Source: an uncultured Nesterenkonia sp. (lineage in GTDB: Bacteria > Actinomycetota > Actinomycetes > Actinomycetales > Micrococcaceae). From it: a stretch of 64,000 nucleotides of DNA. Both the position numbers and the translations under genes were made by a program. Positions 40,969-49,626 of the stretch are shown in pieces (position 1 is the first letter of the stretch; every line of letters starts with the position of its first letter). The stretch lies in assembly GCA_946222885.1 (NCBI GenBank), contig CAMIAK010000009.1:1-64000 (forward strand), written 5' to 3'. The notes below the pieces were generated by a model. It was not told the DNA's origin and made no database searches. It saw nothing but the letters and a program-made list of their open reading frames with translations.

Positions 40969-43587
40969 TCAGGAGCGGGAGGAGACCAGCTCCTTCTCCG
41001 CCGGCTCCCGCTGCTGCTCCGGCTCGTCCTCCTCGACCACCTGACGCTCCAGGGCTGAGCCCTCGACGTCGACGTCGGGCAGGAGCCTGTCCAGCCATTT
41101 CGGCAGCCACCAGGCAGCCGGGCCCAGCAGGTGCAGCACCGCAGGGACCAGCAGCAGGCGAACCACGAAGGCGTCCAGCAGCACGCCGCCGGCCAGGCCC
41201 AGGCCGATGGAGGCAACCATGGGGTCCGGGGTGAAGATGAAGCCGGCGAAGACCGAGCTCATGATCAGCGCGGCAGCGGTCACCACCGAGCGCCCGGCGT
41301 GCAGGCCCTGCCGCACCGCCAGCCGCGGCGCCGAGCCGTGGGCGTAGGCCTCCCGCATCCCGGAGGCGGTGAAGAGCTGGTAGTCCATCGCCAGGCCGAA
41401 CAGGATGCCGACCATGATGACCGGCAGGAAGGTCACGATGGGCCCGGGCTCGCTGAGCCCGAAGAGGTCGCCCAACCAGCCCCACTGGAACACGGCGACG
41501 ACGATGCCCATCGCCGCGGCGAAGGAGCCGATGAAGCCGAGGGTCGCGACCACCGGCAGCAGGATCGAACGGAAGACGATCACCATCAGCACCAGCGACA
41601 GCCCGACGACCAGCGCCAGGTAGAGCGGCAGCGCATCGGAGATGACGTCGGAGATGTCGATGTTCGCGGCAGTCATGCCCGCTACGGAGAGATCCACAGC
41701 AGAGAGGTCCACGCCCTCGGTCTCCGCCTGCACGCCCTCGAGCGGATCGCCGTCGCGGAACTCGTGGACCAGCGCCTCGGTGGACTCCGCGGAGGGGCCC
41801 TCCGCAGGCAGCACCTGGAAGACGGCGACGGTGTTGTCCTCGCTGACCCCCACCGGCACGGCGGAGTCGACGTCGTCCCGGCCGGCCAGCTCGGTACCGA
41901 TCTCGATCTGGTAGTCCATCGCCTGGTCCTCGTCCGGGGAGCCGGGGAGGTCGGCGACGGCCACCAGCGGGCCGTTCATGCCCTGCCCGAAGGCCTCCTC
42001 GGTGGAGGCATAGGCCTGATAGGCGGTGGAGTCCTCAGACTGGGAGCTGGCGTCCGGCAGGCCCAGACGCATGTCGAAGGTGGGCACCGAGAGCAGAGCC
42101 AGCCCGGCCAGGGAGACCACGGCGATGCCGAGCGCCTTGAGGCTGCCCATCGGCGTCGTGATCCTCTTCGACGTCCGCATGCCGATGTAGCGGCGCTCCT
42201 TGGCGCGCAGGATGCGGCGGTCCACCAGGGACAGCAGGGCGGGGGTCATCGTGGTGGCCATCAGCACGGCGATGACCACGCAGGCGGCCGCCACAGTGCC
42301 CATCAGGCCCAGGAAGGGCAGCCCGGTGACGTTCAGCGCCAGCAGGGCGATGACCACCGTGGCCCCGGCGAAGACCACCGCGTTGCCCGCGGTGCCGTTG
42401 GCCAGGGCGATGGAGTCCCGGACGGCCATCCCGTCCTGCAGCTGCCTGCGATGGCGGTGGAGGATGAACAGCGCGTAGTCGATGCCGACCGCCAGGCCCA
42501 GCATGAGCCCGAGGATCGGAGTCATGGACATCATCTCCACGGTGCCGGAGAGCGCCATCGCGCCGGCCACGCCGATCCCGACGCCGACCAGGGCGTTGAG
42601 CAGCGGCAGCCCGGCCCCGATGAGGGTCCCCAGCATGATCAGCAGCACGGCGGCGGCCACCATCAGGCCGATCACCTCGGCGATGGAGAACAGGTGCGGC
42701 ATCTCCTGGGAGAGATCCTGGGAAGGCAGCACCTCCACGCCGTCGACCTCCGCGGAGGTGAGCTCCTCATCGATGGCGGAGAGCTCCTCCATGCCCACGT
42801 TCTCCAGCGGATCGTGGAAGTTGACCATCATGACGGCGATGTCGCCGTCCTCGGAGACCAGGCCCAGGTCCTCGCTGAGGGCGAGCATCGCCTCTCCGCG
42901 CTCGAGCTCCTCCTCAGCCGGGGCGAGCTCCTCCTCAGCGGCCTCCAGCTCGGCCTCGCCCTCCTCGATCTCCGCGAGGGCCTCGGCGAGGCCCGCCCGG
43001 CCGGCATCGATCTCGCCCTGCTGGTATTCGAACTCCGCGGCGAGGGCCTCGTAGTAGCCGCCGGCGACGGCCTCGTCCACGGCGGCGTCGAGCTGCTCCT
43101 GGGCCGAGTCGAGCTCGGCCTCGCCCTGCTCGATCTCCCCGCGGGCGGTCTCGAGCTCGTCCCAGCCCTCCTCGATGTCTCCGGCGCCCTGCTCGAGCTC
43201 CTCACGGCCGTCAGAGAGCTCCTGCTGGGCCTCCTCCATCTCGGTCTCGGAGACGAAGGGGTCGGTGACCGAGTCGACGGCGTCGTGCTGCTCGACGTCC
43301 TCGATCAGCCCGGCCACCGCGTTCTGCTGCTCCTCGGTGAAGGCTTCGCCGTCCTCGGTGCGCAGCACCGCCGTGGCGCTGCCGCCTCCGGCGTCGGGCA
43401 TCTCCTCGGCGAGCCGGTCGGCGACCTCGGTGGTCTCCAGGTCCGGCATCGTGATCTGGTCGGTGAGCTGGCCGCCGAAGGCCAGGAAGGCGCTGACCGC
43501 GATGGCCAGCAGCGCGAACCAGGCGGCGATGACGGTCTTGGCGCGGCGAGCGGCGAGCAGGCCGAGCCGGTAGAGCATTTTTGCCAT
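40969..43587 (-). CDS. MMPL/RND-family membrane transporter with a coiled-coil extracellular loop
   Basis: 872-aa exporter with the MMPL pattern: one N-terminal helix, a large external loop, five helices (about 300-450), a second loop and six helices ending near 820. Conserved pieces are LMLGLAVGIDYALFILHRHR and GILFGLAMDYQLFTASGMREAY. The first loop (about 105-245) is a long acidic heptad-like coiled coil (EQGAGDIEEGWDELE, EEGEAELEAAEEELAPAEEE). Coiled-coil insertions occur in YhgE/Pip- and MmpL-type proteins and may span the wall or bind partners. A TetR gene sits 140 bases upstream on the same strand. Substrate (lipid, drug or peptide) is unknown. Confidence 0.9.
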   Translation of the reverse strand: MAKMLYRLGLLAARRAKTVIAAWFALLAIAVSAFLAFGGQLTDQITMPDLETTEVADRLAEEMPDAGGGSATAVLRTEDGEAFTEEQQNAVAGLIEDVEQHDAVDSVTDPFVSETEMEEAQQELSDGREELEQGAGDIEEGWDELETARGEIEQGEAELDSAQEQLDAAVDEAVAGGYYEALAAEFEYQQGEIDAGRAGLAEALAEIEEGEAELEAAEEELAPAEEELERGEAMLALSEDLGLVSEDGDIAVMMVNFHDPLENVGMEELSAIDEELTSAEVDGVEVLPSQDLSQEMPHLFSIAEVIGLMVAAAVLLIMLGTLIGAGLPLLNALVGVGIGVAGAMALSGTVEMMSMTPILGLMLGLAVGIDYALFILHRHRRQLQDGMAVRDSIALANGTAGNAVVFAGATVVIALLALNVTGLPFLGLMGTVAAACVVIAVLMATTMTPALLSLVDRRILRAKERRYIGMRTSKRITTPMGSLKALGIAVVSLAGLALLSVPTFDMRLGLPDASSQSEDSTAYQAYASTEEAFGQGMNGPLVAVADLPGSPDEDQAMDYQIEIGTELAGRDDVDSAVPVGVSEDNTVAVFQVLPAEGPSAESTEALVHEFRDGDPLEGVQAETEGVDLSAVDLSVAGMTAANIDISDVISDALPLYLALVVGLSLVLMVIVFRSILLPVVATLGFIGSFAAAMGIVVAVFQWGWLGDLFGLSEPGPIVTFLPVIMVGILFGLAMDYQLFTASGMREAYAHGSAPRLAVRQGLHAGRSVVTAAALIMSSVFAGFIFTPDPMVASIGLGLAGGVLLDAFVVRLLLVPAVLHLLGPAAWWLPKWLDRLLPDVDVEGSALERQVVEEDEPEQQREPAEKELVSSRS

Positions 43588-43651
43588 GGATGACCCTGTT
43601 CTGGGGACGGAGGGACGGAATGAGCCGCCTACAGCATAAACGGAACGTCGC

Positions 43652-43674
43652 GTCTCATAAAAAATTTTCGAGAC
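43652..43674. promoter_or_regulatory. Candidate TetR operator upstream of the MmpL gene
   Basis: GTCTC-N13-GAGAC encloses an AT-rich centre (ATAAAAAATTTTC) in the 140-bp gap between tetR and the transporter gene. AT-rich dyads between a TetR gene and its target are typical operators. The arms are only five bases long, so this remains a guess. Confidence 0.4.
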
Positions 43675-43727
43675 AGCACGACTCGAAAGTGAGGAATTTC
43701 ACAGGAGGTCGCCCCTCGGGGCCGCAC

Positions 43728-44372
43728 TCAGCGGCCGCCGTCGTTCAGCGCTCCCCACAGGATGAGGTCCATCAGGCCCTTGATCCATACGCCATCGGGC
43801 TTGCCGCTGGTGATCAGCTCGATGACCAGCGGGTTCATGACCGCCGCCGCCAGCATGACCGGGTCCACGCCCTCCCGCAGCTGTCCCGCCTCCTGAGCGG
43901 AGCGGAAACGGGCGGCCAGGTGGGTCTCCGTCCAGATGTCGGAGGCCCGGAGCAGCTGCTGGATGTCCTCCCCGCCGGTGACGATCGCTGCCATGAGGCT
44001 GCGGGCCATGGTGGAGCTGTCCTGCCCGTGCTTCTCCGCGTCCTCCTTCGCCGAGTCCACCCATCGGTGCAGATCGGCCCGGAGGTCCCCGGTGTCCGGC
44101 ACCGGCTGGAAGTCCAGCTTGAGATACCCCGTGAGCAGCGCCTCCAGCACCACGGCGGCTTTGTTCTGCCACCAGCGGTAGATGGTCTGCTTCCCGACGC
44201 CGGCCTCGGCGGCGATGCGCTCCACCGTGACCTCCTCATAGGGGACCCGCTCTCCGTCGAGCAGGCGGGCAGTGGCCTCCATGACGGCCTGGTGGGCGGC
44301 TTCGCTGCGCGGGCGGCCCCGGCGGGAGGCCGCCGCGGCGGAAGGAGGGGAGGTGTCGGTCACGCTCGTCAT
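43728..44372 (-). CDS. TetR-family transcriptional regulator
   Basis: 214-aa repressor. A basic leader (RRGRPRSEAAHQAVMEATAR) precedes the TetR helix-turn-helix (about 35-70), with VTVERIAAEAGVGKQTIYRW followed by WQNKAAVVLEAL. The rest is an all-helical ligand domain, including a TetR_C-type segment (AARFRSAQEAGQLREGVDP). It probably controls the MmpL-type exporter encoded next on the same strand. The effector is unknown. Confidence 0.93.
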   Translation of the reverse strand: MTSVTDTSPPSAAAASRRGRPRSEAAHQAVMEATARLLDGERVPYEEVTVERIAAEAGVGKQTIYRWWQNKAAVVLEALLTGYLKLDFQPVPDTGDLRADLHRWVDSAKEDAEKHGQDSSTMARSLMAAIVTGGEDIQQLLRASDIWTETHLAARFRSAQEAGQLREGVDPVMLAAAVMNPLVIELITSGKPDGVWIKGLMDLILWGALNDGGR

Positions 44373-44472
44373 CGTATCGTGCAGGATCGCGGGCGGGAGG
44401 GCTCAGCACAGCCGCCCGGGCGGGACCGCCGGGGCACCGCGGAGGCCGGGCTCCTCCTCGTAGACTTGCCCC

Positions 44473-44676
44473 ATGACCGACAGACCCCAGGGGAGCCGCG
44501 GCTCAGGATCCCCCTCCACGCCGAAGGGGAACTGGCTCCTGCTCATCGGCGGGCTGATCGTCGCCGGCTCCGGCGCCTTCTTCCTCCTCATCGGCTACGG
44601 CTGGGCGCTGATCTCCGCGGTCCAGCTCGGCGTCGGGGCGTGGATGGCGATCGACGGCTGGCGCGGACTCTCGTGA
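44473..44676 (+). CDS. Small two-helix membrane protein
   Basis: 67 aa: a polar Ser/Gly/Pro-rich N-terminus, then two hydrophobic segments (NWLLLIGGLIVAGSGAFFLL and WALISAVQLGVGAWMAIDGW). No family is recognised. TAGACT lies six bases before the ATG, giving a plausible leaderless promoter. Its TGA overlaps the GTG start of pabB (GTGA), so pabB translation is probably coupled to it. It may serve mainly as the translated leader of the pabB message. Confidence 0.75.
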   Translation: MTDRPQGSRGSGSPSTPKGNWLLLIGGLIVAGSGAFFLLIGYGWALISAVQLGVGAWMAIDGWRGLS

Positions 44677-46235
44677 GCGGCCGGATCGACGGCGACCTCG
44701 CCGTCGCCCTGTTCTCCCTGCTCGCACGCGCCCGCCCGGGGTCGCCCGCGGCCCTGCTGGATAGCAGCGACCACGCCGGCTCCCCCGCCCCGGAGCGCAG
44801 CCGGTACAGCATCCTGGCCTTCTCCGGCGGCCCGCTCCGCGAGGTGGTCAGCCACTCCCGGGGGCTGACCACCTCGCGGACCGCGGCGGGAGAGCAGACC
44901 CATGAGGGGCCCTTCTTCGCCTGGCTGCGAGAGAACTGGGAGGTCTCCCCGGACGCCGGAGACGGGAAGGGGAACGAGCCCTTCCAGCTGGGCTGGGTCG
45001 GCTGGCTGGGCTATGAGCTCAAGCGGGAGCTCGGCTCCCCCGACGGCGCAGCCTCCGCGCCGCGCGAGCACCACCCCGCGGTCCCGCAGACGGATGCGCA
45101 GCTGTTCCGCGCGACCCACGCCGTGGTGATCGACCACCGGGACGGCAGCTTCCGCACCCAGAGCCTGGAGCCCGACCCCGCCTGGAAGGACGAGGTCTGC
45201 GCCGGGGTTTCAACCCTTATGGAGGGGAAAGACCGCCTCATTGGGGCTGAAACCCCAGCGCAGACGCCGACTCGGCTCAAGACCCTGCAGGTGAGGGAGA
45301 GCAGGGAGTCCTATCTGCAGAAGATCCGCGCCGCCCAGGAGGAGATCCGCCGCGGCACCACCTACGAGGTCTGCCTGACCACTGCGGTGACCGCCGAGCT
45401 GGACGTACAGGACGGCGACGACTCTCCCTCCTTCCCCGGACTGGCGCTCTTCGACCGGCTGCGAGAGCGCAACCGGGCGCCGTTCACCCAGTATCTGCGG
45501 CTGCCGGGTCCTCTCGGGCCAGGAGCCGGAGAGGAGGCGGCCGGAGCTCAGGAGGGCGGGGCCGGCGTCGAGATCCTCTCCACCTCTCCGGAGCGGTACC
45601 TCAGCATCACGCCCGAGACACCCTCCCCCGGAGCCTCAGGGCTGAGGCTGTGCTCCGAGCCGATCAAGGGGACTCGCCCGCGCGGCAGGACGCCGCAGGA
45701 GGATGCGGAACTCGCCCATGAGCTGCGCACCCACCCGAAGGACCGTGCGGAGAACGTGATGATCACCGACCTGGTGCGCAACGACCTCTCCGTCCACGCC
45801 GCGCCCGGCACGCTGCGCACCGAACGGCTCTGCGCGGTGGAGAGCTACCCGACCGTCCACCAGATGGTCTCCACGGTCAGCGCCGGACTGGCGGCCGGGA
45901 CCCACCCGGCCGAGGCTGTGGCCGCGGCCTTCCCTCCCGGCTCGATGACCGGGGCCCCGAAGATCTCCACGATGAACATCCTGGAGGAGCTGGAGACCGG
46001 GCCCCGGGGCGCCTATTCGGGGGTGGCCGGCTATCTGAGCCGCAGCGGAGCCGCCGATCTGTCCGTGCTCATCCGCACCGCGGTCCTCACCGGCGACGGC
46101 GCCCGCCGGCGCCTCCACCTGGGGCTGGGCGGGGCCATCACAGCGGACTCAGACCCGGAGGCGGAATGGGAGGAGGTCCGCACCAAATCCGCCGGCGTCC
46201 TCGGCGCCCTGGGAGCAGAGTTCCCCGAGCGCTGA
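44673..46235 (+). CDS. pabB: Aminodeoxychorismate synthase component I
   Basis: Chorismate-binding enzyme making 4-amino-4-deoxychorismate for folate, with PabC (49627) acting next. In 520 aa the N-terminal TrpE/PabB domain precedes a chorismate-binding C-terminal domain (about 210-510) with YLQKIRAAQEEIRRGTTYEV, SEPIKGTRPRGRTPQEDAEL, ENVMITDLVRNDLS, SYPTVHQMVSTVSAGL and PPGSMTGAPKISTMNILEEL. An anthranilate synthase component is less likely. The GTG start overlaps the upstream small gene. Uniquely, a 71-bp palindrome of the GGGGTTTC family is embedded in frame at 45195-45265, encoding about 24 residues between the two domains. Confidence 0.88.
   Translation: MSGRIDGDLAVALFSLLARARPGSPAALLDSSDHAGSPAPERSRYSILAFSGGPLREVVSHSRGLTTSRTAAGEQTHEGPFFAWLRENWEVSPDAGDGKGNEPFQLGWVGWLGYELKRELGSPDGAASAPREHHPAVPQTDAQLFRATHAVVIDHRDGSFRTQSLEPDPAWKDEVCAGVSTLMEGKDRLIGAETPAQTPTRLKTLQVRESRESYLQKIRAAQEEIRRGTTYEVCLTTAVTAELDVQDGDDSPSFPGLALFDRLRERNRAPFTQYLRLPGPLGPGAGEEAAGAQEGGAGVEILSTSPERYLSITPETPSPGASGLRLCSEPIKGTRPRGRTPQEDAELAHELRTHPKDRAENVMITDLVRNDLSVHAAPGTLRTERLCAVESYPTVHQMVSTVSAGLAAGTHPAEAVAAAFPPGSMTGAPKISTMNILEELETGPRGAYSGVAGYLSRSGAADLSVLIRTAVLTGDGARRRLHLGLGGAITADSDPEAEWEEVRTKSAGVLGALGAEFPER
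45195..45265. repeat. Long palindrome inside pabB, GGGGTTTC family copy 3
   Basis: GTCTGCGCCGGGGTTTCAAC (45195 on, continuing CCTTATG) pairs with the complement ending at 45265: 23 of 27 positions match, plus wobble pairs. It shares GGGGTTTC..CCCTTATG with the intergenic copies at 1546 and 26656. Its 71 bases are read through in pabB as VCAGVSTLMEGKDRL and onward with no stop, at the junction of the N-terminal and chorismate-binding domains. Confidence 0.88.
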
Positions 46236-46272
46236 GCCGCACAGCGGGCCCACGCGAGCGACATCGGCCGGA

Positions 46273-47043
46273 TCAGCCGGCGTCGTCGTCCTCGAACTGT
46301 TCGAGCTTCCGGGACTGGGCCTCGACGACCTCCAGGAAGACGTCCTCCTGCAGGTTCAGCGCGCTGATCATCAGCACATTATGCCCATGGTCCAGCGTGG
46401 CGAAATAGCCCTCCACCGAGGAGTCGTCCTGCAGGCTCATCTGCATGGTCATCCCGCTGAAGTCCTCATGGCCGAAGGCTTCGAACTCGACGACGTCGGC
46501 CCCGTTCTCCAGCACCGAGCCCTCACAGGCGGCCAGCAGGTGATCCCACACCGGAGCCGAGGCGGCCGGCTCCTCATAGCTGAGCATCCAGACCACCAGG
46601 CTGGCCCCGTCCTCGGCATAGTCGGCTTCCCGGATGGCGCCCTCCACAGGGGCCTCCCCGATGAGATCGGTGTTGACCGCGTCCATCGAGGCCGCGCATT
46701 CGAACTCCCCGAACCCTGCCGTGTAGCGGCCCTGGTTCACGCCCATGTTCTGGTGGAAGTACTCGGTGCCGGTGTTCTCGGAGACCGAGTCGGCCTCCAG
46801 CGGCAGGTCTCCCTCGTCCAGCAGGACCTGGAGGATCTGCTCCTCGCTCAGGCCTGCGGGGCCTGCGGCGTCCACCACGGAGGCCTGCTCGTCGGGGGCG
46901 GACTCCTGCCCCTCATCCTCCGGGGAGACCGCGGCGTAGGGGTCCACCGTCTCCTCAACGGCGGGATCGGGCTCGCTGCCGCAGGCGGTCAGCACCAGGG
47001 CCGAGAGGGACAGGACCGCGACGGAGGCTGTCCTACTCGTCAT
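46273..47043 (-). CDS. Lipoprotein of unknown function, paralogue of the next gene
   Basis: 256 aa with a signal peptide and lipobox at ALVLTAC (Cys about 18), an acidic linker, and a ~170-residue exported domain. That domain has paired cysteines (FECAASMD and LAACEGSV) and a C-terminal LNLQEDVFLEVVEAQSRKLEQ. The start at 47043 (MTSRTAS) is chosen because it begins a proper signal peptide; the longer in-frame extension is an out-of-frame reading of the neighbour's acidic tail. It overlaps the upstream lipoprotein gene by 11 bases. The fold recalls extracellular sensor-type domains, but I cannot assign a family. Confidence 0.82.
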   Translation of the reverse strand: MTSRTASVAVLSLSALVLTACGSEPDPAVEETVDPYAAVSPEDEGQESAPDEQASVVDAAGPAGLSEEQILQVLLDEGDLPLEADSVSENTGTEYFHQNMGVNQGRYTAGFGEFECAASMDAVNTDLIGEAPVEGAIREADYAEDGASLVVWMLSYEEPAASAPVWDHLLAACEGSVLENGADVVEFEAFGHEDFSGMTMQMSLQDDSSVEGYFATLDHGHNVLMISALNLQEDVFLEVVEAQSRKLEQFEDDDAG

Positions 47044-47941
47044 CCTCGTCGTCCTCGTCCTCGTCCTGATCGTCGAGGTCCTCGTCCTCGAGGCCCTCGT
47101 CATCGTCCGCGCCGCCCTCGTCGAGGTCCTCCGGCAGGCCCTCCTCCAGCTTGCTCTCCTGGGCCCGCAGCACATCAGCGAAGGTCCCGGAGGTGACGTC
47201 CAGCCCCACCGCATAGACCACGTTCTCCCCGCGGTCCAGCGTGGCCAGGAGGATGTCGTCGTGGTAGAGGTCCTGCTCGAAGAAGCTGCCGGCCTGCACC
47301 GTCATGTGGACGCCCCGCCAGCCGCCCTGCTCGACGGCGCTCAGCGCAATGATGTCGCCGTCCTCCTCGATCTCGACGCCGTCGCATACCGCATGGAGAT
47401 CCTCCCAGACGGAGACGGTCTCCTGATCGCCGCTGAAGGAGGAGATCCCGAGCAGGACCCCGTCCTGCTCGTAGGAGACATTGGGGTTGTCCCGCAGCCC
47501 GCCGACGAAGACGTTCTCCCTGCCGTCGGAGGCGATCCGGTCCAGTTCGGCGATGCCGTCGAAGCAGTCCTCCTCCTCGGAGGAGTAGTCGATTCCCTCC
47601 AGCGGGATCCAGTACTCGGCCCACTCGGCGTAGTACTCGGAGAGGTACGGGTCGTCATCCTCCAGCTCGAAGGTGTCGAGGCTGTAGGGCCAGTCGTCCT
47701 CATCCAGGAGGAGGTACTCGATCTGGTCGGCGTCGAGCTGGTCATAGGTGAGCTCCGCCGGGTCGGTCTCCGGCTCCTCGGACTCCTCCGGCTGACTGGT
47801 GCCGCCGCCGTCGTCCTCGCCGCCGGTGCCGCCCTGCTGGCCTGACGTCTCCTGCTCAGCCGCGGGCTCCATGCTCACGCAGCCGACGAGCGCGAACATC
47901 GTCAGCGCCGCGACGGTCAATGGTCCGAGTCGAGTCTCCAC
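47033..47941 (-). CDS. Lipoprotein of unknown function, first of a tandem pair
   Basis: 302 aa with a lipobox at FALVGC (Cys about 21), a Gly/Glu/Pro linker, an exported domain and a C-terminal run of Asp/Glu (~35 residues). It is a diverged paralogue of the following gene: YLLLDEDDWP matches VLLDEGDLP, SVWEDLHAVCDGV matches PVWDHLLAACEGS, and FADVLRAQESKLEE matches FLEVVEAQSRKLEQ. Two cysteines (EEDCFDG and AVCDGV) are conserved with the paralogue. The start is GTG. The overlap and co-orientation imply an operon and possibly a heteromeric surface complex. Confidence 0.82.
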   Translation of the reverse strand: METRLGPLTVAALTMFALVGCVSMEPAAEQETSGQQGGTGGEDDGGGTSQPEESEEPETDPAELTYDQLDADQIEYLLLDEDDWPYSLDTFELEDDDPYLSEYYAEWAEYWIPLEGIDYSSEEEDCFDGIAELDRIASDGRENVFVGGLRDNPNVSYEQDGVLLGISSFSGDQETVSVWEDLHAVCDGVEIEEDGDIIALSAVEQGGWRGVHMTVQAGSFFEQDLYHDDILLATLDRGENVVYAVGLDVTSGTFADVLRAQESKLEEGLPEDLDEGGADDDEGLEDEDLDDQDEDEDDEDDE

Positions 47942-47989
47942 AGCTTCCCCCTCAATATGCGACGCCGACCTCTCCAGTCTACTGCGTGC

Positions 47990-49501
47990 CTACTGCAGCG
48001 CGGAGGTCAGCCGGAAGACGTTGTCCAGATAGCGCACTCCCCATGGCCGGCGCTTCCACTCCTGGCAGTCGACCTCCGTGGAGACCGCCATGTAGCGGCC
48101 GAAGACCTGCTCCACCTCGGCCACCTTCTGGGCGTCGACGATCATCAGGGTGACCTCGAGGTTCAGCGAGAAGGAGCGCATGTCCATATTGGAGGAGCCG
48201 ATGACCACGACGTCGTCGTCGACCACCATGAACTTCGCATGCAGGACGTCCGGGTAGGGATAGCGGAAGATGCGGACCCCGGACTCCAGCAGGGCCTCGT
48301 AGTAGGACTGCTGGGCGTGCTGGACGGTGAGCTGATCGGCCTTCTCCGAGACCATCACCTGAACGTCCACCCCACGGCGGGCCGCAGTGGTCACCGCATA
48401 GAGCAGCGAATCGTCCGGGACCAGGTAGGGGGTGCAGATGATGATGCGGTCGGTGGCCTGGTAGATCAGGTCGTTGAACAGCCGCAGGTTGTTCTCATCC
48501 GGGAAGCCTGGGCCGGAGGGCACCACCTGGACCAGCGACCCGCCCTCGGCGGCCTCATCGGCCTCGATGTCCACCAGCAGCTCCTCGCCCAGGTTCTCCC
48601 CGGTCTCGGCGTACCAGTCGGAGGCGAAGACGATGTCCAACCCGGTCACCGCGGGCCCGGTCACCACCAGGTTCAGCTCCACCCACTCGCGGCCGATGCG
48701 CTGGGCGGAGCGGCGCTGATAGTGCGGCTCGATGAGGTTGGTGGAGCCGGTCAGCGCCGCCTCTCCGTCCACCACGACGATCTTGCGGTGGTTGCGCAGG
48801 TCCAGGCGGGAGAACCGGCGCTTGAACGGGCGGATCGGCAGCACGCGGTGCCATTCGAACCCGGACCCCAGCTCCCGCTGCGCGCGGAGCAGCCGGTGCC
48901 GCAGGTGACGGTAGCCGCGCACCCGGAAGGTGCCGAGGTGGTCATAGAGCAGGCGAACCTTCACCCCGCGGGCCGCCGCCCGCTCCAGGGCGTCCAGCAC
49001 CGGGTCGACGTAGTCGTCGTCGTTGCCGATGATGTAGAAGAGCACGTGGACATACTCCTCGGCGGCGTCGATCTGCGCGACCATCCAGTCGAAGGGCTCC
49101 CGGTACTCGGTCAGCAGCCGGATCCGGTTGCCCTCCTGGATGGGGAACGCCCCCAGATTGCGGTTCAGCGCGGCGGTGTCCCCGAGCTGCTCGTCATAGC
49201 CGCGCAGCTGGTCGGTCAGGTCCAGGTGGCGGGTGGCCTCCAGCAGAGACTCGTTGATGCGGCGCTGGCGCTCCTGCCGGCGCCGGGAGAGCTTATGGCT
49301 GCCCAGCATGAAGAACAGCGGCAGCGCGATGATCGGCATGAAGAAGATCGCCAGCAGCCAGGCCATGGCGGTGTTGGGGCGCCGATTCTCCGGGATGATG
49401 CCGATGACGAGCAGCCGCACCCCGACCTCGAAGACCAGGATGATCAGGATGATCCACTGGGGCAGCCCCTCGATCCCCAGTCCGCTCAACGGCCACAGCA
49501 C
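47990..49501 (-). CDS. cls: Cardiolipin synthase, phospholipase D family
   Basis: 503-aa membrane enzyme condensing two phosphatidylglycerols to cardiolipin. Two N-terminal helices (about 5-65; WIILIILVFEVGVRLLVIG and AMAWLLAIFFMPIIALPLFF) precede two PLD domains. Their HKD motifs are HRKIVVVDGEAALTGSTNL and HAKFMVVDDDVVVIGSSNMD. The GTG start at 49501 is the first plausible one. Cardiolipin content often rises with salt, in keeping with the mrp and mscS genes nearby; that link is inference. Confidence 0.94.
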   Translation of the reverse strand: MLWPLSGLGIEGLPQWIILIILVFEVGVRLLVIGIIPENRRPNTAMAWLLAIFFMPIIALPLFFMLGSHKLSRRRQERQRRINESLLEATRHLDLTDQLRGYDEQLGDTAALNRNLGAFPIQEGNRIRLLTEYREPFDWMVAQIDAAEEYVHVLFYIIGNDDDYVDPVLDALERAAARGVKVRLLYDHLGTFRVRGYRHLRHRLLRAQRELGSGFEWHRVLPIRPFKRRFSRLDLRNHRKIVVVDGEAALTGSTNLIEPHYQRRSAQRIGREWVELNLVVTGPAVTGLDIVFASDWYAETGENLGEELLVDIEADEAAEGGSLVQVVPSGPGFPDENNLRLFNDLIYQATDRIIICTPYLVPDDSLLYAVTTAARRGVDVQVMVSEKADQLTVQHAQQSYYEALLESGVRIFRYPYPDVLHAKFMVVDDDVVVIGSSNMDMRSFSLNLEVTLMIVDAQKVAEVEQVFGRYMAVSTEVDCQEWKRRPWGVRYLDNVFRLTSALQ

Positions 49502-49626
49502 TCTGCTGCCTCCCTGATTCCCTCTGGCCCGATTCCCTCTGGCACCCTCATCGCTGTCCTGCTCATCCTACGGGCTGGCGGGGACACGGACCGGCGCCGG
49601 GGCCGCCATGGCCTAAGCTGGAGGGC

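Noticed and set aside
43581..44672. Upstream in-frame extension of pabB
   Set aside because: The extension is antisense to tetR and has no family similarity. A GTG start overlapping the small membrane gene stop fits far better.
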